Assembly: GCA_965222015.1 (NCBI GenBank)
Contig: CBDCTL010000022.1
Coordinates: forward strand, 310,001 to 374,000
Length of the DNA: 64,000 nt
Source: JANQPX01 sp965222015
GTDB taxonomy: Bacteria > Pseudomonadota > Alphaproteobacteria > Geminicoccales > Geminicoccaceae
Direction of reading: 5' to 3'
The notes under the pieces are model-generated. The model saw only the letters and a list, made by a program, of their open reading frames with translations, was not told where the DNA came from and made no database searches. The stretch's first letter is position 1, and each line of letters opens with the position of its first letter. A program made the position numbers and the translations under genes. This document shows, in pieces, positions 36,270 through 44,147 of this stretch.

Positions 36270-37700
36270 TCAGACCACTGGCAGATGAGCCAGGGAGGCT
36301 TCGATGTCGTCGTCGCTCACCACCACGTCTTCGAGCTCCCCGTTCAGGTGATCGGCATAGGCGGCGAGGTCGAACATTCCGTGACCGCTGAGGCAAAAGA
36401 GAATGGCCGGCTGCCCGCCTTCCGCATCGCCACGCTTCGCTTCCCGGATCGCCTCGTGAATGGCATGTGCCGATTCGGGCGCGGGCAGGATGCCTTCGAG
36501 ACGGCTGAACAGGATGGCGCTGTCGAACACCTCCGACTGACGATGGGCGACGGCCTCGATCAGATCGTTGTCGTAAAGAGCGCTGATCAGCTTCGAACAT
36601 GCATGGTAGCGCAGTCCGCCCGCGTGGGTGCCGGCGGTGCGGAATTGTGAGCCCAGCGTGTACATCTTCTGCAGCGGCGTCACGCCGGAGCCATCGGTGT
36701 AGTCATAGCAGTAGCGCCCGCGGGTCAGCTTCGGGCAGGCAGCCGGCTCGACCGCGATGCAGCGAACCGGCGTTCGACTGCGCAGCCGTTCGCCGATGAA
36801 CGGCATGGCAATGCCGCCGAAATTGCTGCCGGCGCCGAGCGAACCGATGACGACATCGGGATAGTCGTGGAAATCGTCGGCGATCTGGCTTTGCGCCTCC
36901 AGGCCGATGACGGTGGAATGCAGGATCGAATAAGCCTCGCCGCTGCCGACGCTGAGTTGCGTCCCTTCATGCGACAAGGCATCCTCGAGCGCCTCGGTCA
37001 CGGCAAAGGCGATATTGCCTGCATCCATCTTGCCTTCGCGCAGGAGCCTCGCACCGGCGCCGGTATCCGAACTCGGACTCGCCACGATCTCGGCACCGTT
37101 GAGGCGCATGATGGTCTGCCGATAGGGCTTTTGCCGAAAGCTCGAGCCGACCATGTAGACCTTGCAGGCAAGGCCGAAAGCCTGGCAGGCGATCGCCAGA
37201 GCTGTTCCCCATTGGCCGGCTCCGGTTCCGGTCGTGAGCCGCGTCGCGCCCGCCTCGCGGTAGAAGTAGGCCTGGCCGATGGCGGTGCTGAGCTTGTGAC
37301 TGCCGCTGGCATTCGCGCCTTCGTACTTGTAGTAGATCCGCGCCTTCGTGCCGAGATGAGCCTCGAGGCGCCGCGCGCGCACGAGCGGTGTCGGCCGCCA
37401 CGACCTGTATTGTTCACGTACGGGATCTGGAATTTCGATGGCACGCTGTCGGCTGAGTCCCTGACGCACCAGGGCGAGCGGCAGCTGCAGTTTCGGTCGG
37501 CCCGAGCCGTTGCCTGTCTGCCGCTGGGGAATGTCGGGCGGCAGATCGAACGGCAGGTCCGCGACGACATTATACCAGTGGATCGGGATCGCCATGCCGT
37601 GGGATCGGTCCATGGCAACGCCGACGGGTTCGGTGCAGAGCTGGTCGCCGGCCTTGTCCATGAATGCGGAAGGCATGGCTGGCGCTGATTTGTCGAACAT
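36270..37700 (-). CDS. TrpB2-like PLP-dependent beta-synthase
   Basis: Fold-type II PLP enzyme of the TrpB2 (tryptophan synthase beta-like) group, 476 residues. Markers are IHWYNVVADLPFDLPP near the N-terminus, RPTPLVRARRLEAHLG, the PLP lysine in ANASGSHKLSTAIGQA, TGTGAGQWGTALAIACQAFG, the phosphate loop GSLGAGSNFGGIAMPF and the C-terminal CLSGHGMFDLAAY. TrpB2 proteins can use serine or phosphoserine and indole, and paralogues in biosynthetic clusters make other beta-substituted alanines. In this cluster it probably makes or modifies a non-standard amino acid. It is divergent from the first N-hydroxylase gene. Confidence 0.85.
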   Translation of the reverse strand: MFDKSAPAMPSAFMDKAGDQLCTEPVGVAMDRSHGMAIPIHWYNVVADLPFDLPPDIPQRQTGNGSGRPKLQLPLALVRQGLSRQRAIEIPDPVREQYRSWRPTPLVRARRLEAHLGTKARIYYKYEGANASGSHKLSTAIGQAYFYREAGATRLTTGTGAGQWGTALAIACQAFGLACKVYMVGSSFRQKPYRQTIMRLNGAEIVASPSSDTGAGARLLREGKMDAGNIAFAVTEALEDALSHEGTQLSVGSGEAYSILHSTVIGLEAQSQIADDFHDYPDVVIGSLGAGSNFGGIAMPFIGERLRSRTPVRCIAVEPAACPKLTRGRYCYDYTDGSGVTPLQKMYTLGSQFRTAGTHAGGLRYHACSKLISALYDNDLIEAVAHRQSEVFDSAILFSRLEGILPAPESAHAIHEAIREAKRGDAEGGQPAILFCLSGHGMFDLAAYADHLNGELEDVVVSDDDIEASLAHLPVV

Positions 37701-37975
37701 CGAAAGGCACCTCGTCTGCGGTGACCATCCCGCGAGATTACGGGATCCTGCCGATGATACTTCAGTGATATCGAATATATTTCAAATAATAAATAGATAT
37801 ATTTTCATTGTGATTCGCATATGGAAATAACAAGTCATGTAATAGAATATATTGATAAATATACCTTTGAGTATTTTGGCTGTTGCCATAATATTCGATG
37901 TATCGGAACGATCTGAACGGCCATCGCCTTTGGTTTGGCACATCTTCAATCTGCAGCCCGAGGGGGAATCTACCA
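37701..37975. promoter_or_regulatory. AT-rich divergent promoter region with a palindrome
   Basis: This 275-base gap separates the TrpB2-like gene (minus) from the first N-hydroxylase gene (plus). The part 37765-37895 is strikingly AT-rich for the window and probably holds both promoters. A perfect palindrome TATATT-GATA-AATATA lies at 37848-37863. A GAGGGGG ribosome site precedes ATG 37976. The regulator gene at 39419 is the obvious candidate to act here. Confidence 0.55.
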
Positions 37976-39337
37976 ATGACGACTGAGCAGGTCTTGGATC
38001 TGGTTGGCATTGGCTTCGGTCCTGCCGGAGTCGCGCTCGCGGCCGCCCTCGACGATCTCGACGAAGGTCGCAGCCTGGCCCTTCGCCAGCGTGTCGCCTT
38101 TCTCGAACGCGGTGCCGGGCCGGGCTGGCAGACGGGGCTCCTGTTTCGCAATGCGGATATCCAGCACCATTTTCTCCGCGACCTCGCGACCCCGCGCGAC
38201 CCTCGAAGCCGTTACAGCTTCGCCAACTATTTGAAGGAGCATGACCGTCTTTTCGAGTTCGGCTCCCTGGTCTACGGCGCCGGTGGCGGTGCCGTCAGCC
38301 GGATCGAATGGTCGGACTACGTCGCCTGGGCCGCCCGTCTTCTGGACGACTATGTCCGCTACGAAACTCCGGTCAGCAGCGTCTCTCTGGAGAGGCCTCG
38401 CGACGGCGAAACGCTCCTTCGGGTCGAAACCGACGGCGGTGCGTTCATGACGCGCTCGGTGGCCTATTGCGCCGGTCAGCCGCTCAATATCCCTCGACCG
38501 TTCCGGGCTCATCTCGGCGACAAGGTCTTTCACGGCACCCAGTTTCTGAAGAAGATCGGCGCGATCGACGCATGCGCGCCCTTGCGTGTCTGCGTGGTCG
38601 GTGCCGGCCAGACGGCCTGCGAGGTGACGCTTCACCTGCACACGCAGTTTCCGAACAGCAAGATCACCTGCCTGCAACGCTCGCTGGGGTTCCATCACGG
38701 CAATCACAGCCCGTTCATTCAGCGGATGTTCCACCCGAGAGAATCCGATGCATTCTTCCAGCTCCCGTCGGAGGGACGGCAATCCGTGCTTGCCGAAGTT
38801 TCACGGGCCAACTACGCGGCGGCCGATCGCGAAGCGTTGTCCGCGCTCAATCGCTCGCTCTACGAAGACGCCCTTCTGGGTCAGGAGCGGATGCGGATGG
38901 TTCCGGGGCACGAGATCACGACGGTCGAACGGCGGGACGATGGCGTTTACGTCCTGCGGGCAGCAAGCCGCCACGATCATGGCACGGTGGAGATCGAGGC
39001 GGACGTCGTCGTGCTTTGCACCGGTTTCGCCGATCGTCCCCTGCCGGAAGTTCTCGAGCCGCTTCGCGAGCATCTGTCGCTCATGGACAGCGGCGAACCG
39101 CTGGTCGGCTACGACTATGACCTGACGCTGGCCGTCGACGAGGGGGTCTCGGTTTTCATCCCCGGCGCAGGCGAGCCTTCCCACGGTCTCGGATCGTCGA
39201 GCTCGTTCAGCATGATCGCGGTCAAGGCCGGGCGGGTCACCCGTGCTCTCGAAGCGAGCGGACTCCTTTCGGCGCGCCCGGACGCATCGCGCTTGCGCGA
39301 TTGCGACTATATCGAAGACCTCGCAGCCGCGGTCTGA
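37976..39337 (+). CDS. Amine N-hydroxylase (SidA/IucD/PvdA family), first copy
   Basis: Flavin- and NADPH-dependent monooxygenase that N-hydroxylates the side-chain amine of ornithine, lysine or a diamine. FAD motif LDLVGIGFGPAGVALAAAL, the FAD contact DIQHHFLRDLATPRDP, NADPH motif VCVVGAGQTACEVTLHL, a substrate region with HHGNHSPFIQRMFHPRESDA and NRSLYEDALLG, and the C-terminal VVLCTGFADRPLPEVL follow the family order over 453 residues. The sequence in these regions looks closer to the ornithine hydroxylases than the second copy at 41795. It may supply a second N-hydroxy amine or be redundant. Gene is monocistronic between two divergently controlled regions. Confidence 0.85.
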   Translation: MTTEQVLDLVGIGFGPAGVALAAALDDLDEGRSLALRQRVAFLERGAGPGWQTGLLFRNADIQHHFLRDLATPRDPRSRYSFANYLKEHDRLFEFGSLVYGAGGGAVSRIEWSDYVAWAARLLDDYVRYETPVSSVSLERPRDGETLLRVETDGGAFMTRSVAYCAGQPLNIPRPFRAHLGDKVFHGTQFLKKIGAIDACAPLRVCVVGAGQTACEVTLHLHTQFPNSKITCLQRSLGFHHGNHSPFIQRMFHPRESDAFFQLPSEGRQSVLAEVSRANYAAADREALSALNRSLYEDALLGQERMRMVPGHEITTVERRDDGVYVLRAASRHDHGTVEIEADVVVLCTGFADRPLPEVLEPLREHLSLMDSGEPLVGYDYDLTLAVDEGVSVFIPGAGEPSHGLGSSSSFSMIAVKAGRVTRALEASGLLSARPDASRLRDCDYIEDLAAAV

Positions 39338-39339
39338 CC

Positions 39340-39374
39340 GCGATCGCCGTTCAACCTTCGGTCGAGACGATCGC
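39340..39374. terminator. Possible bidirectional hairpin between convergent genes
   Basis: Arms gcgatcg (39340-39346) and cgatcgc (39368-39374) can pair in the 81-base gap between the convergent N-hydroxylase and regulator genes. No T run follows, so the call is weak. Confidence 0.25.
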
Positions 39375-39418
39375 AGCAGGGTCCGTATCGGACTGTCGTG
39401 AAGGCCTGCCCGTAATGT

Positions 39419-41437
39419 CTATCCGTCCGGGAATCCCGCCTGCCGCAATCCTTCGAAATAGGCGGCATTGTTCTCGACCAGAGAAGGCGGCAGGCTTTCG
39501 CGCAGCCTTCGGATGGTGATGTCGGGATAGTATTTGAGGAACTTCTCGAGCGTCACGGCCGCCTTTTCCTGATCGCCGGCGCTGGCGTAGAAGGAGGCGA
39601 GCATGCGATAGGCCCAGGTCACGCCGGGCGCCTGGGCCAGGCCCTTGTGCATCAGCTCGATCGCCCGCTCCAGATCGTGGAGCGAGGCCCATGCCAGCGC
39701 CTGGCCGAAATAGATGTTGAACAGGAACGGATCATAGGGGCTCAGCTTCTCCGCCTGACTGAGGCTTTCCAGGCTTTCCCGCGGCTGATGATACATGGCC
39801 TGCAGCCAGCCGGCGCGCATCCAGCCCCATGCGTTGTTCGGGTCGTTGGCGAGCGCTCGTTCGATGAAGCTCCAGGCAAGGCCGCGATCGGCCGAGGTCA
39901 TGCTGTAGGTGGCGCCGATCGCCACCAGCGTCGATCCATGCTCGTTGATCCGCGAAAGACGTGCCGCCTGGTCGGCGCATGCCATCGCCAGGCTGCGATC
40001 TTCGGTCGGCGTCGTGCTCCAAAGATAGACGGCATTCTGGGCATGGCACCAGCCCTTGAGCGCGATCGCCAGCGCGTAGTCGGGATCATGCTCGGTCGCC
40101 TGTTTCAGAAGTGCCAGGGCCTTTTCGTTCTCGGCCTTTTCATGCGCCCAGAAATGCGGATAGGCGCGCAGCACCAGATGATAGGCGCCGGGGATGTCCG
40201 TCGTGCGCTGGCAGGCGCGTTCGATCTCCGAGGCGCGAATTGACGGCGACAGCGCGCCGACGACCTGCGATACGATCTGGTCTTGAACCTGAAAGGAGCC
40301 GGCCTCGTCGATGTCGTAGCGCTCGGACCAGAGATGCTTGCCGCGTTCGGCGTCGAGCAGTTCGACATTGATCCGCGTCCTGTCGCCGCTTCGGCGTATC
40401 GAACCCTGCACGACGTAGTGGACGTCGAGATCCTGTCGGATCTGACGCGGATCGACGGCGCGATTTGCATAAGCCACCGCCGACTGCCTTGCGATGACGA
40501 AGAAGTCGCGAACGCGCGACAGCGCCGAGGTGATGTCCTCGGTGATGCATTCGGCGAGAAACCCGTCATCCTCCTTGCCGAGCTGGCGAAACGGCATCAC
40601 GACCACCCAGGGGTGAGCGTTTCTCGGCCGGACCTCCGGGGCGGACAGGGGCGGCCAGGGGGCGGTCGATCGGGGATCGTCGCCAGGCCTCCGCGTCGCT
40701 GCGTCGTCGGGCTTGACGTCCGCTTTCGCGGGCGGTGCCTCCTCGGTCCCGAGCAGCGCCGCCGTCGCCGGCTCGGGCGCGACCTCGAGTTCTCGCGCGA
40801 GAATGGTCTTGCAGGCCTCGAACTGTCGTCGCGCCGCATTCTGCTTGCGCGCGGCCATGTAGACGCGAATCAGCGCCCTGTGCACCTCCTCCAGGCTCGG
40901 GTCGGTCTCGAGAAGGCAGCGCGCCAGCTTTTCGCAACGTGCCAGGCTGGCGCTCTCGTGGCTCATCTCCTCGAGCAGGGTGACGGCCAGTCTTTTGTAG
41001 TGCTCGCGAATCGCGCCGAAATGGCTGTCCAAGCCGTGGTCGAAGACGAAATCCGCCAGGATCTCGCCTCGATAGAGCCGAGCGGCGTCCTGGAAGGCTT
41101 CTTGATCGGCCCGAGCGACGAGCTGCTCGAAATGCCGGCAGTCGATGCATTCCGCCGGCCCCTGAAGCCGAACATAGGTGCTGTCTGTTTCGAGTGACAG
41201 CGCATTCTGGGTCGAGAGGAGTTTGCGGATGGCGCTGAGGGCCTGGCGAAGGCTCGCACGCGCCTGTTCCTCCTGCCGTTTCTGCCACACCAGTTCGGCG
41301 ATGAACTCACGCCTTAGACCTCGCGGCCCGGCGACTGCCAGGGCGGCGAGGACCAGGGTCACCTTGCGGGTGATGCCCGTGATCCGAGCTCCCTGGCCGT
41401 CCAGGACCTCGAAACCTCCAAGCAAGCAGATGTTCAT
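39419..41437 (-). CDS. SARP-like BTAD/TPR transcriptional regulator
   Basis: Probable pathway regulator of 672 residues. The N-terminal winged-helix domain (ICLLGGFEVLDGQGARITG, then ASLRQALSAIRKLL) and the bacterial transcriptional activation domain (about residues 95-240, including HFEQLVARAD and HRALIRVYMAARKQNAARRQ) resemble Streptomyces antibiotic regulatory proteins. Next comes a TolB-like segment as in adenylate-cyclase-type regulators (VVVMPFRQLG, VVQGSIRRSGDRTRINVELL), then C-terminal TPR repeats (about residues 410-640). No ATPase domain. ATG 41435-41437 chosen because the domain starts there. It lies between the two N-hydroxylase genes, divergent from the main operon, so it is the likely activator. 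Confidence 0.82.
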   Translation of the reverse strand: MNICLLGGFEVLDGQGARITGITRKVTLVLAALAVAGPRGLRREFIAELVWQKRQEEQARASLRQALSAIRKLLSTQNALSLETDSTYVRLQGPAECIDCRHFEQLVARADQEAFQDAARLYRGEILADFVFDHGLDSHFGAIREHYKRLAVTLLEEMSHESASLARCEKLARCLLETDPSLEEVHRALIRVYMAARKQNAARRQFEACKTILARELEVAPEPATAALLGTEEAPPAKADVKPDDAATRRPGDDPRSTAPWPPLSAPEVRPRNAHPWVVVMPFRQLGKEDDGFLAECITEDITSALSRVRDFFVIARQSAVAYANRAVDPRQIRQDLDVHYVVQGSIRRSGDRTRINVELLDAERGKHLWSERYDIDEAGSFQVQDQIVSQVVGALSPSIRASEIERACQRTTDIPGAYHLVLRAYPHFWAHEKAENEKALALLKQATEHDPDYALAIALKGWCHAQNAVYLWSTTPTEDRSLAMACADQAARLSRINEHGSTLVAIGATYSMTSADRGLAWSFIERALANDPNNAWGWMRAGWLQAMYHQPRESLESLSQAEKLSPYDPFLFNIYFGQALAWASLHDLERAIELMHKGLAQAPGVTWAYRMLASFYASAGDQEKAAVTLEKFLKYYPDITIRRLRESLPPSLVENNAAYFEGLRQAGFPDG

Positions 41438-41794
41438 TCCAAAACGCTCCGGGATTGTGCTGCAACTGCACATTTAATGCGATTCTCACAAAAAAAAAAT
41501 CAATAAGACGAAAATTTTACAAACAAACCACAGCGGAGAGAACGCGCCAGCTCTACCGTTCAACTTAACAAAAACGGCAAGCCCCTTTTCTCTATCGAAA
41601 ACGGATCTCGTATAGGAGAGAAAAATGCAAGACAATCAATAGGAGGTTTTATCGAACTTGTGTTGGTTAATTTGAATTTATTGGTCGAATACTATCAGGC
41701 TCGATGTTGCGCGATTGGATTTTCTAAAGAAATGGCCTGGCGGAAAAGCGTGCGAGGTTGGTCAAAAAATGTGTTGCCCAAGTTGGAGGAAGTG
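41438..41794. promoter_or_regulatory. Divergent promoter and leader region of the main biosynthetic operon
   Basis: 357 bases between the regulator (minus) and the second N-hydroxylase (plus), AT-rich from 41470 to 41760. An inverted repeat TTTTCTCT (41586-41593) and AGAGAAAA (41617-41624) can form a hairpin that would cover a GGAGAG ribosome site. Directly after it is a five-codon frame MQDNQ (41625-41642) and then AGGAGG at 41641-41646, which could start translation at TTG 41660 in the N-hydroxylase frame. ATG 41795 has its own GGAGGAAGTG and fits the family start better. A translated leader is possible but unproven. Confidence 0.5.
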
Positions 41795-43078
41795 ATGATC
41801 TACAAGATTGTGGGAATCGGTGTGGGACCGGCAAATCTGAGCCTCGCCTCGCTTCTGTATCCGCGAAATACCGAGAACATCTTCTTCGACAGCAAGCCGA
41901 GATTCGACTGGCACGAGGGCATGCAGATCCCCTCGTCGACGCTGCAGGTGTCGCTGTTCAAGGATCTCGTGACGTTGTCGGACCCGACCAGCCGCTTTTC
42001 CTTCATATCCTACCTGCACAGCCGCGGACGTATCTACCACTTCCTCAATGCTCAGTTCGACGCCGTCTCGCGCAAGGAATTCGCCCAATACATGCATTGG
42101 GCGAGCGAGGAAAACGAGAACGTCAACTTCGACGAGGAAGTGATCTCCGTCGATTTCGACCGGGATTTCGTCGTCAAGACCAAGCGCCGAATCGTGCGCA
42201 CCGAAAACATCTCCATCGGCGTCGGCAAATCCCCCAAGGTTCCGGCATTCGCCCACGGCAAGCTCGGGCCCACGATGTTCCACACCGCCGACTTCATGCG
42301 CAAGGCCGGTGATCTCAAGGGCAAGCGGATCGTCGTGATCGGCGGCGGTCAGTCGGGAGCGGAAGCCGTGCTCGACCTGATCTCGCGGCCGGAATCCGAA
42401 GCACCCGATCACGTCACCTGGGTGTCGCGCCGGACCTGCTTCTGGCCGATCGACGACACGCCCTTCACCAATGACCTCTTCATGCCGAGCTTCCTCGACT
42501 ATTTCTCCGGGCTCGGCAAGGATCAGCGGGCGGATTTCATCAGAAAGAACATCCTGACCAGCGACGGCGTCTCGGAGTCGACGCTGCGCGACATCTATCA
42601 GCGGCTCTATCTGCAGCAGTTCGTCGAGGAGAGACCCGGCAGCGCAGCACTTCTACCCAACCGCGAGGTCACGCAGATCGCGGAGCACCAGGGTCGCTGG
42701 ATGGTGATCGTCCGCCATGGCGATCACGACTGCGAGGAATTCCTGCAGGCCGACATGGTGATCCTCGCCACCGGCTATCAGAACGCCTCCACGGCCTTTC
42801 TGGAAAGAGTAGGCTCGCGCATCGAGCGCGAAGGCACCGAGTACAAGGTCGATGGCGACTACGCCGCGGTCTGGAATGGACCCGACGATCGGCGGATCTT
42901 TCTCCAGAACGCGGTGGTCGGTCAGAAGGGACTGGCGGACCCGAATCTCAGTCTGCTCGCCTGGCGCAGCCAGCGCATCATCGATCGGCTGGAGGGCGGC
43001 GTGCGAACCCCGGAACAGATGACCTCGATGATCGACTGGGCGCCGACGGCGCCCGATCTCGGCCAGAAATTTGCCTAG
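41795..43078 (+). CDS. L-lysine N6-hydroxylase-like monooxygenase, second copy (hydrazine pathway)
   Basis: Flavin N-hydroxylase of the IucD/SidA family, 427 residues, predicted to make N6-hydroxylysine, the first substrate for N-N bond formation. FAD motif YKIVGIGVGPANLSLASLL, FAD contact MQIPSSTLQVSLFKDLVTLS, NADPH motif IVVIGGGQSGAEAVLDL, and the IucD-like stretch FWPIDDTPFTNDLFMPSFLD with LTSDGVSESTLRDIYQRLY support lysine as substrate. ATG 41795 has GGAGGAAGTG. It is the first gene of the 22-kb operon and lies 10 bases before an FAD oxidase and one gene before the cupin-MetRS fusion, the same trio known from hydrazinoacetate pathways. Confidence 0.88.
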   Translation: MIYKIVGIGVGPANLSLASLLYPRNTENIFFDSKPRFDWHEGMQIPSSTLQVSLFKDLVTLSDPTSRFSFISYLHSRGRIYHFLNAQFDAVSRKEFAQYMHWASEENENVNFDEEVISVDFDRDFVVKTKRRIVRTENISIGVGKSPKVPAFAHGKLGPTMFHTADFMRKAGDLKGKRIVVIGGGQSGAEAVLDLISRPESEAPDHVTWVSRRTCFWPIDDTPFTNDLFMPSFLDYFSGLGKDQRADFIRKNILTSDGVSESTLRDIYQRLYLQQFVEERPGSAALLPNREVTQIAEHQGRWMVIVRHGDHDCEEFLQADMVILATGYQNASTAFLERVGSRIEREGTEYKVDGDYAAVWNGPDDRRIFLQNAVVGQKGLADPNLSLLAWRSQRIIDRLEGGVRTPEQMTSMIDWAPTAPDLGQKFA

Positions 43079-43088
43079 GAGGGCGAGC

Positions 43089-44147
43089 ATGAACCGAAGG
43101 ATCGCCATCGCTGGGGCGGGCATCATCGGCATGATGGTGGCACGTCAGATCCACGCCCAACAGCCGGACGCCGACCTCTTCGTGATCGACCGCGACCTGG
43201 CCGGGCTGGGTGCTTCGGCCCGATCGGTCGGCCTGCATTTTCCGCTCGGCCGGGCGGCCCGGAGCCGGCAGATGACCCGGGCCAGCCAGACCTTCTACGA
43301 ACGCTGGCGGCGGGAGCGGCCGGATCTGCCGATCAGGGACGTCGCGCTCAACGTCCATGCGCCGCTCGGCGCCGAGAGGCGCGTGCACGAGATATTCGTC
43401 GACGAGGCGGCGCTGCAGCGCGCGCCGTCGCTCGAACGAGGCGGGGTACCTCTCGAAGGCTACGGCCGGTGGTGCGCCAGGGGGGCTCAATATGCCGACG
43501 TGCTGGCGCTCGTCCGGACGATCGCCGGTGATCTTCGCCATGTGCTGCACATGCGCGAGGGCGTGGCGCTCGATGCGATTTCCGAGATCGCGGGTGGCGT
43601 GGAACTGCAATTGAGCTCCGGCGAAAGGATCGTCGCGGACGCGCTGATCCTCGCCCCCGGACCCTGGGCGCTTTCCCCCGTTTTCCAGCCGTTTACCGTC
43701 GATCTCGGCATACGGACCAAGAGGATCGTCGCCTTTCACATCGACACGCCGCCCGAGCGGGGAGCCGCGGCCGAACTGTTCGCCGAGGAGGATGCCTTCC
43801 TCCTGCCGGTGCCCGAGGCCGGACGCTGGCTCTACAGCTACACCTGCCTCGAATGGGACGTGGATCCCCAGGACCCGCCCTTCGGCATCACGGCGACGCA
43901 TCGAAGCGCTGCCGAGGCGATCCTCGCCCGCTACATGCCGCATCTCGCCGACGGCTTGGTCAACGGCCGGGTGTTCTGCGACGCCTACAGCCCGTCGGGC
44001 AGCCCGATCGTGCAGCCGGTCGGCGAATCGGGCCGCATCGTCTTCGCAGGGGCCGCCAACGGTTCCGGCTATCGCCTGGCGCCGGCCATTTCCGCCGAGG
44101 CCGCCGATCTGGTCCGCGACCGTTTTGCCATGGAGGCCGTTCGATGA
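43089..44147 (+). CDS. DAO-type FAD oxidase, probable release enzyme for hydrazinoacetate
   Basis: D-amino acid oxidase/glycine oxidase-like flavoprotein of 352 residues. The N-terminal FAD motif IAIAGAGIIGMMVARQI, GLGASARSVGLHFPLG, a substrate domain and the C-terminal FAD-binding YSPSGSPIVQPVGESGRIVF with AGAANGSGYRLAPAISAEAA fit the family. In characterised hydrazinoacetate pathways an enzyme of this type oxidises the lysine side chain of the lysine-hydrazine adduct, giving hydrazinoacetate and 2-aminoadipate 6-semialdehyde. That role is assigned here by family and by its place between the N-hydroxylase and the cupin-MetRS gene (ATGA overlap with the latter). Confidence 0.83.
   Translation: MNRRIAIAGAGIIGMMVARQIHAQQPDADLFVIDRDLAGLGASARSVGLHFPLGRAARSRQMTRASQTFYERWRRERPDLPIRDVALNVHAPLGAERRVHEIFVDEAALQRAPSLERGGVPLEGYGRWCARGAQYADVLALVRTIAGDLRHVLHMREGVALDAISEIAGGVELQLSSGERIVADALILAPGPWALSPVFQPFTVDLGIRTKRIVAFHIDTPPERGAAAELFAEEDAFLLPVPEAGRWLYSYTCLEWDVDPQDPPFGITATHRSAAEAILARYMPHLADGLVNGRVFCDAYSPSGSPIVQPVGESGRIVFAGAANGSGYRLAPAISAEAADLVRDRFAMEAVR

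Noticed and set aside
37976..43078. Hydroxamate siderophore cluster suggested by two amine N-hydroxylases
   Set aside because: No IucA/IucC-type synthetase, hydroxylysine/ornithine acetylase of the usual type, TonB receptor or ferri-siderophore reductase; the cupin-MetRS fusion explains the lysine hydroxylase better.
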